From NCBI RefSeq assembly GCF_018588885.1, contig NZ_JAFFIW010000008.1, positions 1 through 64,000 on the forward strand: DNA of 64,000 bases. The letters run 5' to 3'. Of the stretch, positions 54,105 to 64,000 are shown in pieces. Each line of letters starts with the position of its first letter. Within the stretch, counting starts at the first letter, position 1. Below the pieces are notes generated by a model, which saw nothing but the letters and a program-made list of their open reading frames with translations, had not been told where the DNA came from and ran no database searches. The DNA comes from Mesorhizobium sp. dw_380. Lineage in GTDB: Bacteria; Pseudomonadota; Alphaproteobacteria; Rhizobiales; Rhizobiaceae. The translations under genes and the position numbers were made by a program.

Positions 54105-54524
54105 ATGACAGAAGAAAACAAGAAGAAACCGAATCCCATCGACATCCACGTTGGAAGTCGCATCCGGCTTCGCCGCAATATGCTCGGAATGAGCCAGGAA
54201 AAGCTGGGCGAGAATCTCGGCATCACATTTCAACAGATCCAGAAATATGAAAAGGGCACCAACCGCGTCGGCGCCAGCCGGCTGCAGGCGATAGCCTCCA
54301 TACTTGGCGTGCCCGTCGCCTTTTTCTTCGAGGATGCGCCGGGCCAGGAGTCCACGGCCGGCCGCGGCTTTGCCGAGGATGCGTCGATGGCTTTCGCCGT
54401 CGAATTCTGCGGCAGTCCCGAAGGCCTTCAGCTCAACCGGGCCTTTGTCAAGATCGCCGATGTCAAGGTGCGCCGCCGGATCATCGACCTGGTGAAGTCG
54501 CTCGCCGCGGACGATCTCGACTGA
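54105..54524 (+). CDS. praR: XRE-family transcriptional regulator (PraR/PhrR type)
   Basis: The 139-residue protein has an N-terminal XRE helix-turn-helix (VGSRIRLRRNMLGMSQEKLGENLGI then FQQIQKYEKGTNRVGASRL) and a helical C-terminal half with FVKIADVKVRRRIIDLVKSLA. Sequence and position between lnt (actA) and metK match the rhizobial regulator PhrR/PraR, linked to low-pH induction in Sinorhizobium medicae and to quorum sensing and biofilm control in Rhizobium. A GAGGA site precedes the ATG at 54105. I did not identify its operator. Confidence 0.87.
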   Translation: MTEENKKKPNPIDIHVGSRIRLRRNMLGMSQEKLGENLGITFQQIQKYEKGTNRVGASRLQAIASILGVPVAFFFEDAPGQESTAGRGFAEDASMAFAVEFCGSPEGLQLNRAFVKIADVKVRRRIIDLVKSLAADDLD

Positions 54525-54610
54525 CCCGGAATGCCTCTCGAACCGGCGGCATCCGTCGCCGGTGGCACAAGATATCGACATCGACAGTCGTGCCAGAACG
54601 GCGGCAACGC

Positions 54611-54678
54611 TTGACGAGCGGCGCTTTGCCCCGCTAACACGTGGCGCGCCAAAATCGGCAGCCTGCCGATCGTTTTTC
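54611..54678 (+). promoter_or_regulatory. metK leader: candidate promoter and terminator-like hairpin
   Basis: A CTTGACG box with TAACAC 18 bp later (54611-54640) could be the promoter. A 7-bp stem, ATCGGCA-gcc-TGCCGAT, follows at 54654-54670, then five T. The hairpin ends only 15 nt before the metK start and next to its ribosome-binding site. It may stabilise a short 5' leader, block translation or attenuate longer transcripts from praR. It does not match the SAM-II or SAM/SAH riboswitch patterns I know. Confidence 0.4.
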
Positions 54679-54692
54679 AAGAGGGGACACCC

Positions 54693-55958
54693 GTGACGCG
54701 GCAGAACTACTTCTTTACCTCGGAATCCGTTGCCGAGGGCCATCCGGACAAAGTCTGTGACCGGATCTCCGACGAGATTGTCGATCTGGTCTATCGTGAA
54801 GCCAAGAAGACCGGCATGGATCCGTGGAAAGTGCGTGTCGCCTGCGAGACCCTGGCGACCACCAACCGCGTCGTCATCGCCGGCGAAGTACGCGTCCCGG
54901 AGACGCTGCTGAAGAAGGACAAGGCCGGCAATATCCTCAGGGATGCCGCGGGCCATCCTGTCGTGAACCCGGCGAAGTTCAAATCCGTCGCCCGCAAGGC
55001 GATCCGCGAGATCGGCTACGAGCAGGCCGGCTTCCACTGGAAGACGGCCAAGATCGAGGTCCTGCTGCACGGCCAGTCGCCCGACATCGGCCAGGGCGTC
55101 GACAATGCCGCCGACCGCCAGGGCGAGGAAGGTGCAGGCGACCAGGGCATCATGTTCGGCTATGCCTGCCGCGAGACGCCGGACCTGATGCCGGCGCCGA
55201 TCTACTACAGCCACAAGATCCTCGAACTCCTGGCTGCCGCCCGCCACGAGAACAACGGCGAGGCCGGCAAGCTCGGCCCAGACGCAAAGAGCCAGGTCAC
55301 CGTCCGCTACATCGACGGCAAGGCCGCCGAGGCAACGCAGATCGTGCTGTCGACTCAGCATCTCGACGCAACCTGGGATTCGAAGAAGGTCCGCAAGGTC
55401 GTTGAACCCTATATCCGCGAGGCATTGGGCGACCTCAAGATCGCCGACGACTGCATGTGGTACATCAACCCGACCGGCAAGTTCGTCATCGGCGGTCCGG
55501 ACGGTGATGCCGGCCTCACCGGCCGCAAGATCATCGTCGACACCTACGGCGGTGCGGCACCGCATGGCGGCGGCGCCTTCTCCGGCAAGGACACCACCAA
55601 GGTTGACCGTTCGGCCGCCTACGCGGCGCGCTACCTGGCCAAGAATGTCGTGGCGGCGAAGCTTGCCGACCGCTGCACCATCCAGCTCTCCTATGCCATC
55701 GGCGTCGCCCAGCCGCTGTCGGTCTATGTCGACCTGCACGGCACCGGCAAGGTCGACGAGGCAAAGCTCGAGGAAGCGCTTCGCAGCGTGATGGACCTGT
55801 CCCCGTCGGGCATCCGTCGCCATCTCGACCTCAACAAGCCGATCTACGCCAAGACGTCGTCTTATGGCCATTTCGGCCGCAAGGCCGGCCGTGACGGATC
55901 TTTCTCCTGGGAAAAGACCGATCTCGCCAAGGCGCTCAAGGATGCTGTCGCGGCGTGA
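54693..55958 (+). CDS. metK: S-adenosylmethionine synthetase
   Basis: The 421-residue enzyme makes SAM from methionine and ATP. Conserved blocks are [16 protein letters not shown] at the N-terminus, [13 protein letters not shown], and the phosphate loop [19 protein letters not shown]. It starts at GTG after an AGAGGGG site. At 421 residues it is longer than the 384 of E. coli MetK because of insertions around residues 65-80 and 95-110, as in other alphaproteobacteria. The stop overlaps the trmB start (GTGA). Confidence 0.96.
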   Translation: MTRQNYFFTSESVAEGHPDKVCDRISDEIVDLVYREAKKTGMDPWKVRVACETLATTNRVVIAGEVRVPETLLKKDKAGNILRDAAGHPVVNPAKFKSVARKAIREIGYEQAGFHWKTAKIEVLLHGQSPDIGQGVDNAADRQGEEGAGDQGIMFGYACRETPDLMPAPIYYSHKILELLAAARHENNGEAGKLGPDAKSQVTVRYIDGKAAEATQIVLSTQHLDATWDSKKVRKVVEPYIREALGDLKIADDCMWYINPTGKFVIGGPDGDAGLTGRKIIVDTYGGAAPHGGGAFSGKDTTKVDRSAAYAARYLAKNVVAAKLADRCTIQLSYAIGVAQPLSVYVDLHGTGKVDEAKLEEALRSVMDLSPSGIRRHLDLNKPIYAKTSSYGHFGRKAGRDGSFSWEKTDLAKALKDAVAA

Positions 55959-56686
55959 GCGCCGCGACAGACCTGCACCATCAGATGAGCCCGCAAGACA
56001 GGCCAAGCCGTTCGACCGAAGCCTTCTTCGGTCGTCGGCGCGGCAAGCCCGTTCGCCCGCAACAGGCGGCGGCCCTGGAAAGCGGGCTTGGCGCCTACGG
56101 GCTCGACCTGACGGCGGAAGCGCCGCCGGATCTGCGCACCCTGTTTGAAGCCGATGTCTGCGCCGTTCGGCTGGAGATCGGCTTTGGCGGCGGCGAACAT
56201 CTTCTGCACCGCGCCATCGAGGCGCCGACGGTCGGCTTCATCGGTGTCGAGCCCTTCGTCAATGGCATGGCCAAGATGATGATGGCCGTGCGGGCAAGGC
56301 CGCTGGCCAATCTCAGGGTCTTTGATGACGATGCCACCCGCCTGCTCGACTGGCTGCCCCCGGCCTCGCTCGACGGCATCGATCTTCTCTATCCCGATCC
56401 CTGGCCGAAGAAGAAGCACTGGAAGCGGCGTTTCGTCAGCCCAGTCAACCTCGACCGTTTCGCGCGTGTCCTGAAGCCGGGTTCAAGATTCCGCTTTGCG
56501 TCCGATATCGACACCTATGTGAACTGGACCTTGCTGCACTGCAGGGCGCATGGCGCCTTCGCATGGCAGGCCGCGGAAGCGGAGGACTGGCATCGCCCCT
56601 ACGATGGCTGGCCAGGCACGCGTTACGAGGCAAAGGCCATGCGCGAGGGCCGGCGGCCAGCCTATCTCACCTTCATCAGAAAATAG
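55955..56686 (+). CDS. trmB: tRNA (guanine-N7-)-methyltransferase
   Basis: The 243-residue protein methylates G46 of tRNAs. The SAM site is [15 protein letters not shown] and the TrmB signature is [17 protein letters not shown]. It starts at a GTG that overlaps the metK stop; an ATG at 55985 is a shorter alternative, since the first 15 residues look unstructured. The metK-trmB pair is widespread in Rhizobiales. Confidence 0.94.
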   Translation: MSAATDLHHQMSPQDRPSRSTEAFFGRRRGKPVRPQQAAALESGLGAYGLDLTAEAPPDLRTLFEADVCAVRLEIGFGGGEHLLHRAIEAPTVGFIGVEPFVNGMAKMMMAVRARPLANLRVFDDDATRLLDWLPPASLDGIDLLYPDPWPKKKHWKRRFVSPVNLDRFARVLKPGSRFRFASDIDTYVNWTLLHCRAHGAFAWQAAEAEDWHRPYDGWPGTRYEAKAMREGRRPAYLTFIRK

Positions 56687-56713
56687 GCGCCTTACGGGCG
56701 GCTGCTTCCAAAG

Positions 56714-56878
56714 TTAGAAACGGCCGATCCTGTTGAAGACGGCCGGATCCATGCCGAGCCTGCGCAATTCGTCCGCGCGCGGCTTGCGGCCGGGTTCCAC
56801 GGCGCGTGAGGCGGCGACCGCGCTGCCGAATGCGGTGAACAGATCGCCTATGGCGGACAAAATCTTGCGGTTGCTCAT
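56714..56878 (-). CDS. small conserved hypothetical protein, 54 residues
   Basis: This is a short basic protein with an AAGGG ribosome-binding site and the ATG at 56878. An N-terminal helix (NRKILSAIGDLFTAFGSAVAASRAV) is followed by a basic RKPRADELRRLGMDPAVFNRIG tail; tails of the form RKPRxxDLRRLGI occur in several tiny rhizobial proteins, possibly in DNA or membrane contact. No function is known. It converges on trmB, and 28 bp separate the two stop codons. Confidence 0.6.
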   Translation of the reverse strand: MSNRKILSAIGDLFTAFGSAVAASRAVEPGRKPRADELRRLGMDPAVFNRIGRF

Positions 56879-57097
56879 GGTAATACCCTTTCGCTGTCGC
56901 GAAATATCTTTGTCTTTATGCGATCCCACCTAGATGGGGACGCGGCGTTGGCGCTCACAGGGCTCTCGCCGCATGGAGCCCATGCGCCTCGCGCAACGCT
57001 GGCGCCTCGGCCTCATCCAATGCCGCTTCGGCACGGCGGGCTTGAAACATGGGCCGCGTTCGTCTATATCAGCCTCAAATTCTTGGTCGGTATGACG

Positions 57098-57129
57098 AAG
57101 AGTGGGTCCACCCGGTCCCGCTCTTTTTT
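57098..57129 (+). terminator. intrinsic terminator-like hairpin upstream of rimP
   Basis: AAGAGTGGG pairs (one G-U) with CCCGCTCTT across a 10-nt loop, and six T follow, a good plus-strand terminator 41 bp before the rimP start. The 290 bp between the small minus-strand gene and rimP contain no tRNA or protein gene that I can see, so what it terminates is unclear; it could attenuate the rimP-nusA-infB transcript or end a short RNA. Confidence 0.6.
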
Positions 57130-57169
57130 ATTACCTGCCGATAGGTTCGAAACGAACGACGGGTAATCG

Positions 57170-57805
57170 ATGACTGCAACAGCAAGCGAAGGTGACGATC
57201 GCATCATCCGCGAAAGCGGCATCGATGCGCGCATCGCGCTGATTATCCAGCCGGTGCTGCGCGGCATCGGTTTTCGCCTGGTGCGTGTGCGCCTGTCCGG
57301 CCAGAATGGGCTGACGCTGCAGATCATGGCCGAGCGCGAGGACGGCACCATGACCGTCGAGGATTGCGAAGAGGTCAGCCGCGCGGTGTCGCCGGCGCTG
57401 GATGTGGATGATCCGATCGAGAAGGCGTATCATCTCGAAGTCTCTTCTCCCGGCATCGACCGGCCGCTGGTCCGCAAATCGGATTTCACAGCGTGGACGG
57501 GCCATATGGTGAAGATGGAGACATCGGTCGTCGTCGCTGATCGCAAGCGCTTCAAGGGCAAGATCGCCGAGGCCGGCGAAAATGACGTGCTGATCGAGCG
57601 CGACAAGGCGGCCTATGGCGAGGAGCCGACGGTGAGAGTGCCTTACGATACGATCGCCGAGGCGCGCCTGATCCTGACCGACGACCTTATCCGCGACGCG
57701 TTGTCAAAGGACAACAGGGCGCGCAAGGAAGCCAAGAAACGCCGCGGCGAGCCGGACGACGACATTTCCGAGGATGCCACGGAAGAAGACGAACAGGAAA
57801 GTTGA
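57170..57805 (+). CDS. rimP: ribosome maturation factor
   Basis: The 211-residue protein helps assemble the 30S subunit. The N-terminal domain has [20 protein letters not shown] and [16 protein letters not shown], and the C-terminal SH3-like domain begins [14 protein letters not shown], the strongest RimP signature. An acidic and basic C-terminal tail of about 40 residues extends beyond the E. coli length, common in alphaproteobacteria. It is the first gene of the rimP-nusA-infB operon. Confidence 0.95.
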   Translation: MTATASEGDDRIIRESGIDARIALIIQPVLRGIGFRLVRVRLSGQNGLTLQIMAEREDGTMTVEDCEEVSRAVSPALDVDDPIEKAYHLEVSSPGIDRPLVRKSDFTAWTGHMVKMETSVVVADRKRFKGKIAEAGENDVLIERDKAAYGEEPTVRVPYDTIAEARLILTDDLIRDALSKDNRARKEAKKRRGEPDDDISEDATEEDEQES

Positions 57806-57854
57806 TTGAGCTGCCGGGCCCGAAGGTCCGGCAAACAGGCTCGGGAGAAAGAAC

Positions 57855-59450
57855 ATGGTTGTAAGCGCTAACAGACTTGAACTGCTGCAGATTGCCGATG
57901 CGGTCGCGCGTGAAAAGTCGATCGACAAGTCGATCGTCATCGCCGCCATGGCCGATGCGATCCAGAAGGCGGCGCGCTCGCGTTATGGCCAGGAGACCAA
58001 CATCCGCGCCGACATCAACCCCAACACCGGCGAGATGAAGCTGCAGCGGCTGATGGAAGTGGTCGAAAAGGTCGACGACTATGCCACGCAGATCGCCATC
58101 TCCTCGGCGCGCGAACGCAATCCCGACGCTCAGCTCGGCGATTTCATCGCCGAACAGCTGCCGCCGATGGATTTCGGCCGCATCGCTGCCCAGTCGGCCA
58201 AGCAGGTCATCGTGCAGAAGGTGCGCGAGGCCGAACGCGACCGCCAATATGACGAATACAAGGACCGCATTGGCGAGATCGTCAACGGCACCGTCAAGCG
58301 CGTCGAATACGGCAACGTCATCGTCGATCTCGGCCGCGGCGAGGCCATCATCCGCCGCGACGAATTGATTCCGCGCGAGAACTACAAATATGGCGATCGC
58401 GTCCGTGCCTATGTCTACGACGTGCGCCGCGAACAGCGCGGCCCGCAGATCTTCCTGTCGCGTACCCATCCGCAGTTCATGGCCAAGCTCTTCACCATGG
58501 AAGTGCCCGAGATCTATGACGGTATCATCGAGATCAAATCGGTCGCCCGCGATCCGGGTTCGCGCGCCAAGATCGCCGTCATCTCGCGCGACAGTTCGAT
58601 CGATCCGGTCGGCGCCTGCGTCGGTATGCGCGGCAGCCGCGTCCAGGCCGTCGTCGGCGAACTGCAGGGCGAAAAGATCGATATCATTCCGTGGTCGCCT
58701 TCGGCCGCGTCCTTCATCGTCAACGCGCTGCAGCCGGCGGAAGTCGCCAAGGTCGTGCTCGACGAGGACGCCGAGCGCATCGAAGTGGTGGTTCCCGACG
58801 ATCAGCTGTCGCTGGCCATCGGCCGCCGCGGCCAGAACGTGCGTCTCGCCTCGCAGCTCACCGGCTGGGACATCGACATCCTGACCGAGGCCGAGGAATC
58901 CGAGCGTCGCCAGAAGGAATTCGTCGAGCGCTCGGCGCTGTTCATGGAAGCCCTCGATGTCGACGAGATGGTCGGCCAGGTGCTGGCCTCCGAAGGCTTC
59001 ACCAGCGTCGAGGAAGTCGCCTATGTCGATGCCGGCGAGATCGCTTCGATCGACGGCTTTGATGAAGACACCGCGTCGGAAATCCAGACTCGTGCCCGCG
59101 AATATCTCGAAAAGATCGAAGCCGAGCACGACGAGAAGCGCAAGGCGCTTGGGGTCAAGGACGAGCTGCGCGAAATCCCAGGCATCACCACCGCCATGAT
59201 GGTGACGCTTGGCGAGGACGGCGTGAAGACGATCGAGGATTTCGCCGGCTATGCCGCCGACGACCTGACCGGCTGGAAGGAACGCAAGGACGGCGAAACC
59301 AAGGTCTATCCGGGCGTGCTGGCCAATCATGGTGTTTCGCGCGCCGACGCCGAGCAGATGGTGCTCAATGCCCGTCTCAAGGCCGGCTGGATTTCCGAGG
59401 ACGAGCTTGCAGCCGAAGAAGCATCGGCTGACGAAGCCGTTGGTGCGTGA
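57855..59450 (+). CDS. nusA: transcription termination/antitermination factor
   Basis: The 531-residue protein has the N-terminal RNA polymerase-binding domain, an S1 domain ([22 protein letters not shown]), two KH domains ([18 protein letters not shown] and [19 protein letters not shown]), and C-terminal helix-hairpin-helix segments ([45 protein letters not shown]). It controls pausing, termination and rRNA antitermination. The start follows a GGGAGAAAG site. Confidence 0.96.
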   Translation: MVVSANRLELLQIADAVAREKSIDKSIVIAAMADAIQKAARSRYGQETNIRADINPNTGEMKLQRLMEVVEKVDDYATQIAISSARERNPDAQLGDFIAEQLPPMDFGRIAAQSAKQVIVQKVREAERDRQYDEYKDRIGEIVNGTVKRVEYGNVIVDLGRGEAIIRRDELIPRENYKYGDRVRAYVYDVRREQRGPQIFLSRTHPQFMAKLFTMEVPEIYDGIIEIKSVARDPGSRAKIAVISRDSSIDPVGACVGMRGSRVQAVVGELQGEKIDIIPWSPSAASFIVNALQPAEVAKVVLDEDAERIEVVVPDDQLSLAIGRRGQNVRLASQLTGWDIDILTEAEESERRQKEFVERSALFMEALDVDEMVGQVLASEGFTSVEEVAYVDAGEIASIDGFDEDTASEIQTRAREYLEKIEAEHDEKRKALGVKDELREIPGITTAMMVTLGEDGVKTIEDFAGYAADDLTGWKERKDGETKVYPGVLANHGVSRADAEQMVLNARLKAGWISEDELAAEEASADEAVGA

Positions 59451-59488
59451 GGTGAAACCGCATCGCACAGAACCCGCCCTCGGACGAG

Positions 59489-60139
59489 ATGAACGATCGC
59501 ACCTGCATCGTCACCCGCAAGCAGGCCGAACCGGATAAACTGATCCGTTTCGTCGTCGGCCCGGATTCGGCCGTCGTTCCCGATCTCAAGAGAAATCTGC
59601 CCGGCCGTGGTTGCTGGGTGAGCGCCGACCGCCTACATATCGACAAGGCGGCGGCCAAGAACCTTTTTGCCCGCGCCTTCAAGGCACAGGTGGTCGTGCC
59701 GCCGGACCTCGGCGGCATGGTCGACGGACTGCTCTCCAGATCCGCGCTGGGCATGCTGGGCCTCGCCCGCAAGGCCGGCGCAATCGCGCTGGGCGCAACC
59801 AAGGTCGAGAGCGCGGTGCGCGGCGGCCTGGCGCTTTTCGTGCTCCACGCGACCGAAGCGTCCGACGATGGCGTGCGCAAGATCAGCCAGGCGCGGCGGG
59901 CGACCGTCCATATCGGCGGCCCGTCCATCCTTGCCTACAAACTTTTCTCCGAGGCCGAGTTGAGCTTGGCATTGGGGGGTACAAATGTGATACATGCTGC
60001 CGTCCTCGCGGGAGACGCGGGTAAGGCGGTCCAGAAGCGCATGGTTGCGCTCGACCGATATCGGGGCGGTACCCCGGACGATCTGGCAATGCTTGCGGCC
60101 GTTGCTGACGAAGATGATGCCGCAGAGGATATGGAATGA
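59489..60139 (+). CDS. YlxR (DUF448)/L7Ae-like RNA-binding protein
   Basis: The 216-residue protein joins two RNA-binding units: an N-terminal YlxR domain ([29 protein letters not shown]) and a C-terminal L7Ae/YlxQ-like fold ([43 protein letters not shown]). In Gram-positive bacteria these are separate genes, ylxR and ylxQ, between nusA and infB; in Rhizobiales they are fused as here. YlxR has been connected to RNase P regulation in firmicutes. The stop overlaps infB (ATGA). Confidence 0.92.
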   Translation: MNDRTCIVTRKQAEPDKLIRFVVGPDSAVVPDLKRNLPGRGCWVSADRLHIDKAAAKNLFARAFKAQVVVPPDLGGMVDGLLSRSALGMLGLARKAGAIALGATKVESAVRGGLALFVLHATEASDDGVRKISQARRATVHIGGPSILAYKLFSEAELSLALGGTNVIHAAVLAGDAGKAVQKRMVALDRYRGGTPDDLAMLAAVADEDDAAEDME

Positions 60140-62715
60140 ACGATACGAAATCGGGCGACGACAAGACGTTGAGTGTTACGCCGAAGAAGACCTTGACGCT
60201 GAAGCGCCCCGGCATGGAACAGGGCACCGTGCGCCAGAATTTCTCGCATGGCCGCACCAAGTCGGTCGTGGTCGAGACCAAGAAGCGCAAGTTCTCGCTG
60301 CCTGGCGACAAGCCGGAGCCGGCGGCCGCTGCCCCTGTGCCCGTGTTCACCCCGAAACCGGCGGTTGCGGCAGCACCTGTGGTGCAGGAAGCGCCCAAGG
60401 CGCCGCCACCCCCGCCGCCGGCTCCGGTCGAGCGCAGCGGCATGGTGCTGAACGAACTGTCGCGCAGCGAGATGGAAGCGCGCCGCAGGGCGCTCGAAGG
60501 CTCCAAGGTGCGCGAGGTCGAGGACCGTCAGCGTGCGGCCGAGGAAGCCAAGCGCCGCGCCGAGGATGAAGAGCGCCGCAAGCGTGAGCGCGAGGAATCC
60601 GCGCGCCGTCAGGCCGAGGAAGAGGCGCGCCTTCAGACCGAAGCCGAATCGCGCCGCCGCGCCGAGGAGGAGGCCCGCCGCCGCGCGCCGCAAGCCGCGG
60701 AGCTGGCGACCGCCGACGAAGAGGAAGAGGTCAAGCCGAAGCGGACCGGCGCCGGTGCGCCTGTGCGCCGTCCGGTCACGCCCGAAGTGGCGCGTCCGGC
60801 CAAGCCGACCAAGGGCGAGGAAGACCGCCGCCGTGGCAAGCTGACGCTGAACTCCGCGCTTTCCGACGAGGATGCCCGAGCCCGTTCGCTGTCGTCGATG
60901 CGTCGCCGCCAGGAAAAGTTCAAGCGCGCGATGCACAATGAGCCGCGCGAGAAAGTCATGCGCGAAGTGATCCTGCCCGAGACCATCACCATCCAGGAAC
61001 TGGCGCAGCGCATGTCCGAACGTGCGGTCGATGTGGTCAAGTTCTTCATGAAGCAAGGCCAGATCCTGAAGCCGGGCGACGTCATCGACGCTGACACGGC
61101 CGAACTGGTCGCCACCGAATTCGGCCACACGGTCCGCCGCGTTGCCGAGTCCGACATCGAGGAAGGCCTGTTCAACATCGCCGACCGCCCGGAAGACCTC
61201 GTGTCGCGTCCGCCGGTCGTCACCATCATGGGTCACGTCGACCACGGCAAGACCTCGCTGCTCGACGCTATCCGCAATGCCAATGTCGTCTCCGGCGAGG
61301 CCGGCGGCATCACCCAGCATATCGGCGCCTATCAGGTCGAGAAGAACGGTCAGAAGATCACTTTCATCGATACGCCCGGCCACGCCGCCTTCACGGCCAT
61401 GCGCGCCCGTGGCGCCCAGGCCACCGACATTGCCATTCTGGTGGTGGCGGCCGACGACAGCGTGATGCCGCAGACGATCGAATCGATCAGCCATGCCAAG
61501 GCGGCCGGCGTTCCGATCATCGTGGCGATCAACAAGATCGACAAGCATGACGCCGATCCGCAGAAGGTGCGCTCCGAACTGCTGCGCCATGAGGTCTTCG
61601 TCGAATCCATGGGTGGTGAGGTGCTGGACGTCGAAGTGTCGGCGACCAAGGGCACCAATCTCGACAAGCTGCTCGAGGCGATCCTGCTGCAGGCCGAAAT
61701 CCTCGACCTGAAGGCCAATCCGGACCGCACCGCCGAGGGCGTCGTCATCGAAGCGCAGCTCGACAAGGGCCGTGGTCCCGTCGCCACCGTGCTGGTGCAG
61801 ACCGGCACCTTGATGCCGGGCGACATCCTCGTCGCCGGCAACGAATGGGGCCGGGTGCGCGCGCTGGTCAACGATCGCGGCGAGCAGATCAAGGAAGCAC
61901 CGCCGGCGATGCCGGTCGAGGTGCTCGGCCTTCAGGGAACCCCGCAGGCCGGCGACCGCTTCGCCGTGGTCAACAATGAGGCCCGCGCTCGCGAGATCAC
62001 CGAGTATCGCCAGCGTCTGGCGCGCGAGAAGGCGGTGGCCAGGCATGCCGGCCAGCGCGGCTCGCTCGAACAGATGATGTCGCAGTTGCAGACGAGCGGG
62101 CTGAAGGAATTCCCGCTGGTCATCAAGGGCGACGTGCAGGGTTCGATCGAGGCGATCAACGCCGCGCTCGACAAGCTCGGCACCGACGAGGTGCGTGCTC
62201 GCATCGTCCATGCCGGCGCCGGCGCCATCACCGAAAGCGACGTCTCGCTGGCGGAAACGTCGGGTGCGGCAATCATCGGCTTCAATGTCCGTGCCAACGT
62301 GCAGGCACGTGCGGCGGCCGTGGCCGCGGGCATCGAGATCCGCTATTACTCGATCATCTACAACCTCGTGGATGATGTGAAGGCGGCTCTGTCGGGCCTG
62401 CTGTCGCCGGAGCGTCGCGAGACCTTCATCGGCAATGCCGAGATCCTCGAGATCTTCGACATCACCAAGGTCGGCAAGATCGCCGGCTGCCGGGTCACCG
62501 AAGGCAAGGTCGAGCGTGGCGCGGGCGTACGCCTGATCCGCGACAACGTCGTCATCCACGAAGGCACGCTGAAGACCCTGAAGCGCTTCAAGGACGAAGT
62601 TTCGGAAGTCCCCGGCGGCCAGGAGTGCGGCATGGCCTTCCAGAACTACGAGGATATGCGCGTCGGTGACGTCATCGAGTGCTTCCGCGTCGAGATGGTG
62701 ACCCGGACACTCTGA
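60136..62715 (+). CDS. infB: translation initiation factor IF-2
   Basis: The 859-residue GTPase brings initiator tRNA to the ribosome. A long N-terminal region holds a Pro/Ala tract and a highly charged coiled-coil of Arg/Glu (residues about 110-200). The IF2 N-terminal helper domain has [20 protein letters not shown]. The G domain starts near residue 364 with [12 protein letters not shown], then DTPGHAAF and NKIDKHD, followed by the beta-barrel and C2 fMet-tRNA domains. A start at 60136 overlaps the upstream gene. Confidence 0.97.
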   Translation: MNDTKSGDDKTLSVTPKKTLTLKRPGMEQGTVRQNFSHGRTKSVVVETKKRKFSLPGDKPEPAAAAPVPVFTPKPAVAAAPVVQEAPKAPPPPPPAPVERSGMVLNELSRSEMEARRRALEGSKVREVEDRQRAAEEAKRRAEDEERRKREREESARRQAEEEARLQTEAESRRRAEEEARRRAPQAAELATADEEEEVKPKRTGAGAPVRRPVTPEVARPAKPTKGEEDRRRGKLTLNSALSDEDARARSLSSMRRRQEKFKRAMHNEPREKVMREVILPETITIQELAQRMSERAVDVVKFFMKQGQILKPGDVIDADTAELVATEFGHTVRRVAESDIEEGLFNIADRPEDLVSRPPVVTIMGHVDHGKTSLLDAIRNANVVSGEAGGITQHIGAYQVEKNGQKITFIDTPGHAAFTAMRARGAQATDIAILVVAADDSVMPQTIESISHAKAAGVPIIVAINKIDKHDADPQKVRSELLRHEVFVESMGGEVLDVEVSATKGTNLDKLLEAILLQAEILDLKANPDRTAEGVVIEAQLDKGRGPVATVLVQTGTLMPGDILVAGNEWGRVRALVNDRGEQIKEAPPAMPVEVLGLQGTPQAGDRFAVVNNEARAREITEYRQRLAREKAVARHAGQRGSLEQMMSQLQTSGLKEFPLVIKGDVQGSIEAINAALDKLGTDEVRARIVHAGAGAITESDVSLAETSGAAIIGFNVRANVQARAAAVAAGIEIRYYSIIYNLVDDVKAALSGLLSPERRETFIGNAEILEIFDITKVGKIAGCRVTEGKVERGAGVRLIRDNVVIHEGTLKTLKRFKDEVSEVPGGQECGMAFQNYEDMRVGDVIECFRVEMVTRTL

Positions 62716-62841
62716 GTTCGAGTGACTTATCGGTACCGGGCGGTGGTCATCAGACCGCCGCCCCAAGCCTGTTGAGAATGACCGTTTGAGACATGCGGCA
62801 CGGTCCTATCCCGCGCCTCACGCTTTCAGGATTGAGAAAAA

Positions 62842-63279
62842 ATGCCCCGTTCCACCACATCCGGCCCATCCCAGCGCATGCTGCGCGTTGGCGAACAGGT
62901 GCGCCATGCGCTCTCCGAAACCTTGCAGCGCGGCGAGATCATCGATCCGCTGATCGAGAACGCCGTGGTGTCGGTCTCGGAAGTGCGCATGTCGCCCGAT
63001 CTCAAGATCGCCACCGCCTTTGTTTCTCCGCTCGGCGCCAAGGATGCCGGCGCGGTCATCGAGGCGCTGAACAAGCATGCCAAATTCGTCCGCGGCCGTG
63101 TCTCCGGCGCGCTCAGGCAGATGAAGTACATGCCGGAGTTCCGCTTCCGGCTGGACACCTCCTTCGACAATTTCGCCAGGATCAACGATCTGCTGAAGTC
63201 GCCCGAAGTGGCGCGCGATCTCGATGGGGACGAACACGACAAAGACGACAAGGCCAAATACGACAAGGACGGGGAATAA
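62842..63279 (+). CDS. rbfA: ribosome-binding factor A
   Basis: The 145-residue protein has the KH-like RbfA fold: [21 protein letters not shown] at the N-terminus, [24 protein letters not shown] in the middle, and [14 protein letters not shown] near the end. It binds immature 30S subunits under cold stress and during assembly. A charged Asp/Lys tail ([14 protein letters not shown]) is appended. Its TAA overlaps the truB start (TAATG). The 126 bp between infB and rbfA show no other feature. Confidence 0.94.
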   Translation: MPRSTTSGPSQRMLRVGEQVRHALSETLQRGEIIDPLIENAVVSVSEVRMSPDLKIATAFVSPLGAKDAGAVIEALNKHAKFVRGRVSGALRQMKYMPEFRFRLDTSFDNFARINDLLKSPEVARDLDGDEHDKDDKAKYDKDGE

Positions 63280-64000
63280 TGGGGCGTCGCGGCAAGAAGA
63301 AGGGTCGGCCGGTCTCAGGTTGGGTGGTGTTGGACAAGCCTGTCGGCATGGGTTCGACCGAGGCCGTCTCCAAGATCAAATGGCTATTCCAGGCGGAAAA
63401 GGCCGGCCATGCCGGCACCCTCGACCCGCTCGCCTCCGGCATGCTGCCGATCGCGCTCGGCGAAGCCACCAAGACGGTGCCCTACGTGCAGGACGGCGCC
63501 AAGGTCTATCGGTTCACCGTTGCCTGGGGCGACGAACGCTCCACCGACGATCTTGAAGGGCCGGTGACCAAGAGCTCCGACCTGCGTCCCGGGGAAGCGC
63601 AGGTGCGGGCGCTGCTGGCGAAATACACCGGCGTCATCATGCAGACGCCGCCGCAATTCTCGGCCATCAAGATTGCAGGTGAACGCGCCTACGACCTCGC
63701 CCGTGAAGGCGAGACGGTCGACATTCCCGCGCGGGAAATCGAGATCGGTCGTCTGGACGTCATCGAGCACAATGCCGATCACACCGTTTTCGAGATCGAA
63801 TGCGGCAAGGGCACCTATGTGCGCTCGCTGGCCCGTGACATGGGCCGCGACCTCGGCTGCTTCGGCCACATTTCCGAGCTGCGCCGGGTCGAGGTCGAGC
63901 CGTTCACGCCTGAGGATTTCGTCACCATCGCCGAATTGGAAGCGGCCCGCTTCGGCATGAAGGACAAACCGGAGCCTGCCGGCGACGCCGAGCCGATGGA
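63279..64000 (+). CDS. truB: tRNA pseudouridine(55) synthase, 3' end beyond the window
   Basis: The frame stays open to the right edge, giving 240 residues of the N-terminal and central part. The catalytic aspartate is in [15 protein letters not shown] (near residue 47), preceded by [17 protein letters not shown] and followed by [23 protein letters not shown] and [12 protein letters not shown], all TruB signatures. The enzyme makes pseudouridine 55 in the T-loop of tRNAs. Coupled to rbfA. Confidence 0.95.
   Translation, partial: MGRRGKKKGRPVSGWVVLDKPVGMGSTEAVSKIKWLFQAEKAGHAGTLDPLASGMLPIALGEATKTVPYVQDGAKVYRFTVAWGDERSTDDLEGPVTKSSDLRPGEAQVRALLAKYTGVIMQTPPQFSAIKIAGERAYDLAREGETVDIPAREIEIGRLDVIEHNADHTVFEIECGKGTYVRSLARDMGRDLGCFGHISELRRVEVEPFTPEDFVTIAELEAARFGMKDKPEPAGDAEPM

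Noticed and set aside
54525..54692. SAM-II or SAM/SAH riboswitch before metK
   Set aside because: GCTAA and CACGTGG fragments recall SAM-II words, but their order and spacing do not form the required pseudoknot; only a simple hairpin is supported.
56930..57097. tRNA gene ahead of rimP, as in E. coli
   Set aside because: No acceptor stem, anticodon arm or GTTCGAATC-type T arm can be assembled; the GGTTCGAA string nearer rimP has no partner arms.
59935..62766. A 943-codon open frame antisense to infB
   Set aside because: It is a product of the strong G/C third-position bias of infB; it has no start context, no domain and is His/Asp/Arg-rich in the way shadow frames are.
1..64000. CRISPR arrays, prophage, integrase genes or insertion sequences
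   Set aside because: I saw no regularly spaced direct repeats with unique spacers and no transposase, integrase or phage structural motifs in any frame.

Overview
The window is a 64-kb piece of GC-rich alphaproteobacterial chromosome, almost certainly Rhizobiales and most like Mesorhizobium or its close relatives. The grounds are gene content and order (ffs-dnaX-ebfC-recR; miaB-phoH-ybeY-corC-lnt-praR-metK-trmB; rimP-nusA-ylxR-infB-rbfA-truB), a perfect Irr-type iron control element, and several rhizobial intergenic palindromic repeats. Nearly all of it is conserved housekeeping DNA. I see no prophage, insertion sequence, CRISPR array or tRNA gene.

Layout. 0-2.6 kb: a ligase-associated nuclease, a TPR-methyltransferase and a small lipoprotein. 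2.6-12.3 kb, minus strand: a yejABEF-type peptide/microcin C importer with two tandem binding proteins, followed by a hydroxyacid dehydrogenase; a PIN-toxin/antitoxin pair sits between yejE and yejF. 12.5-19 kb: a membrane-anchored cytochrome c, kdsB, prephenate dehydratase, a LysR/aldo-keto reductase divergent pair, and a HIT-nudC-Dabb group. 18.9-25.2 kb: SRP RNA, dnaX, ebfC, a SleB-type hydrolase, recR and a lytic transglycosylase. 25.4-30.7 kb: a dipeptide-type ABC operon whose binding-protein gene has a 1-nt frameshift. 30.9-36.2 kb: an RND pump with two lipoprotein adaptors. 36.4-39.1 kb: gabT and a ferredoxin-reductase-like flavoprotein.

39.2-45.4 kb is the most interesting part. A perfect ICE palindrome (TTTAGAA-TAA-TTCTAAA) precedes a six-gene run: imelysin, Bfd, bacterioferritin, di-heme DUF1111 cytochrome, a second imelysin-like protein lacking the motif histidine, and a Tat-exported DUF1513 protein. 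It reads as one iron-responsive locus joining periplasmic metal handling to cytoplasmic iron storage and release.

45.5-57 kb: tsaB-rimI, a plsC-type acyltransferase, miaB through lnt, then praR, metK and trmB. 57-64 kb: the rimP-nusA-infB translation operon, running off the right edge inside truB.

Three copies of a roughly 160-185-bp foldback repeat (8.4, 23.8 and 30.7 kb) share terminal inverted repeats and an internal core. One copy appears to supply the ribosome-binding site, start codon and first residues of the lytic transglycosylase.
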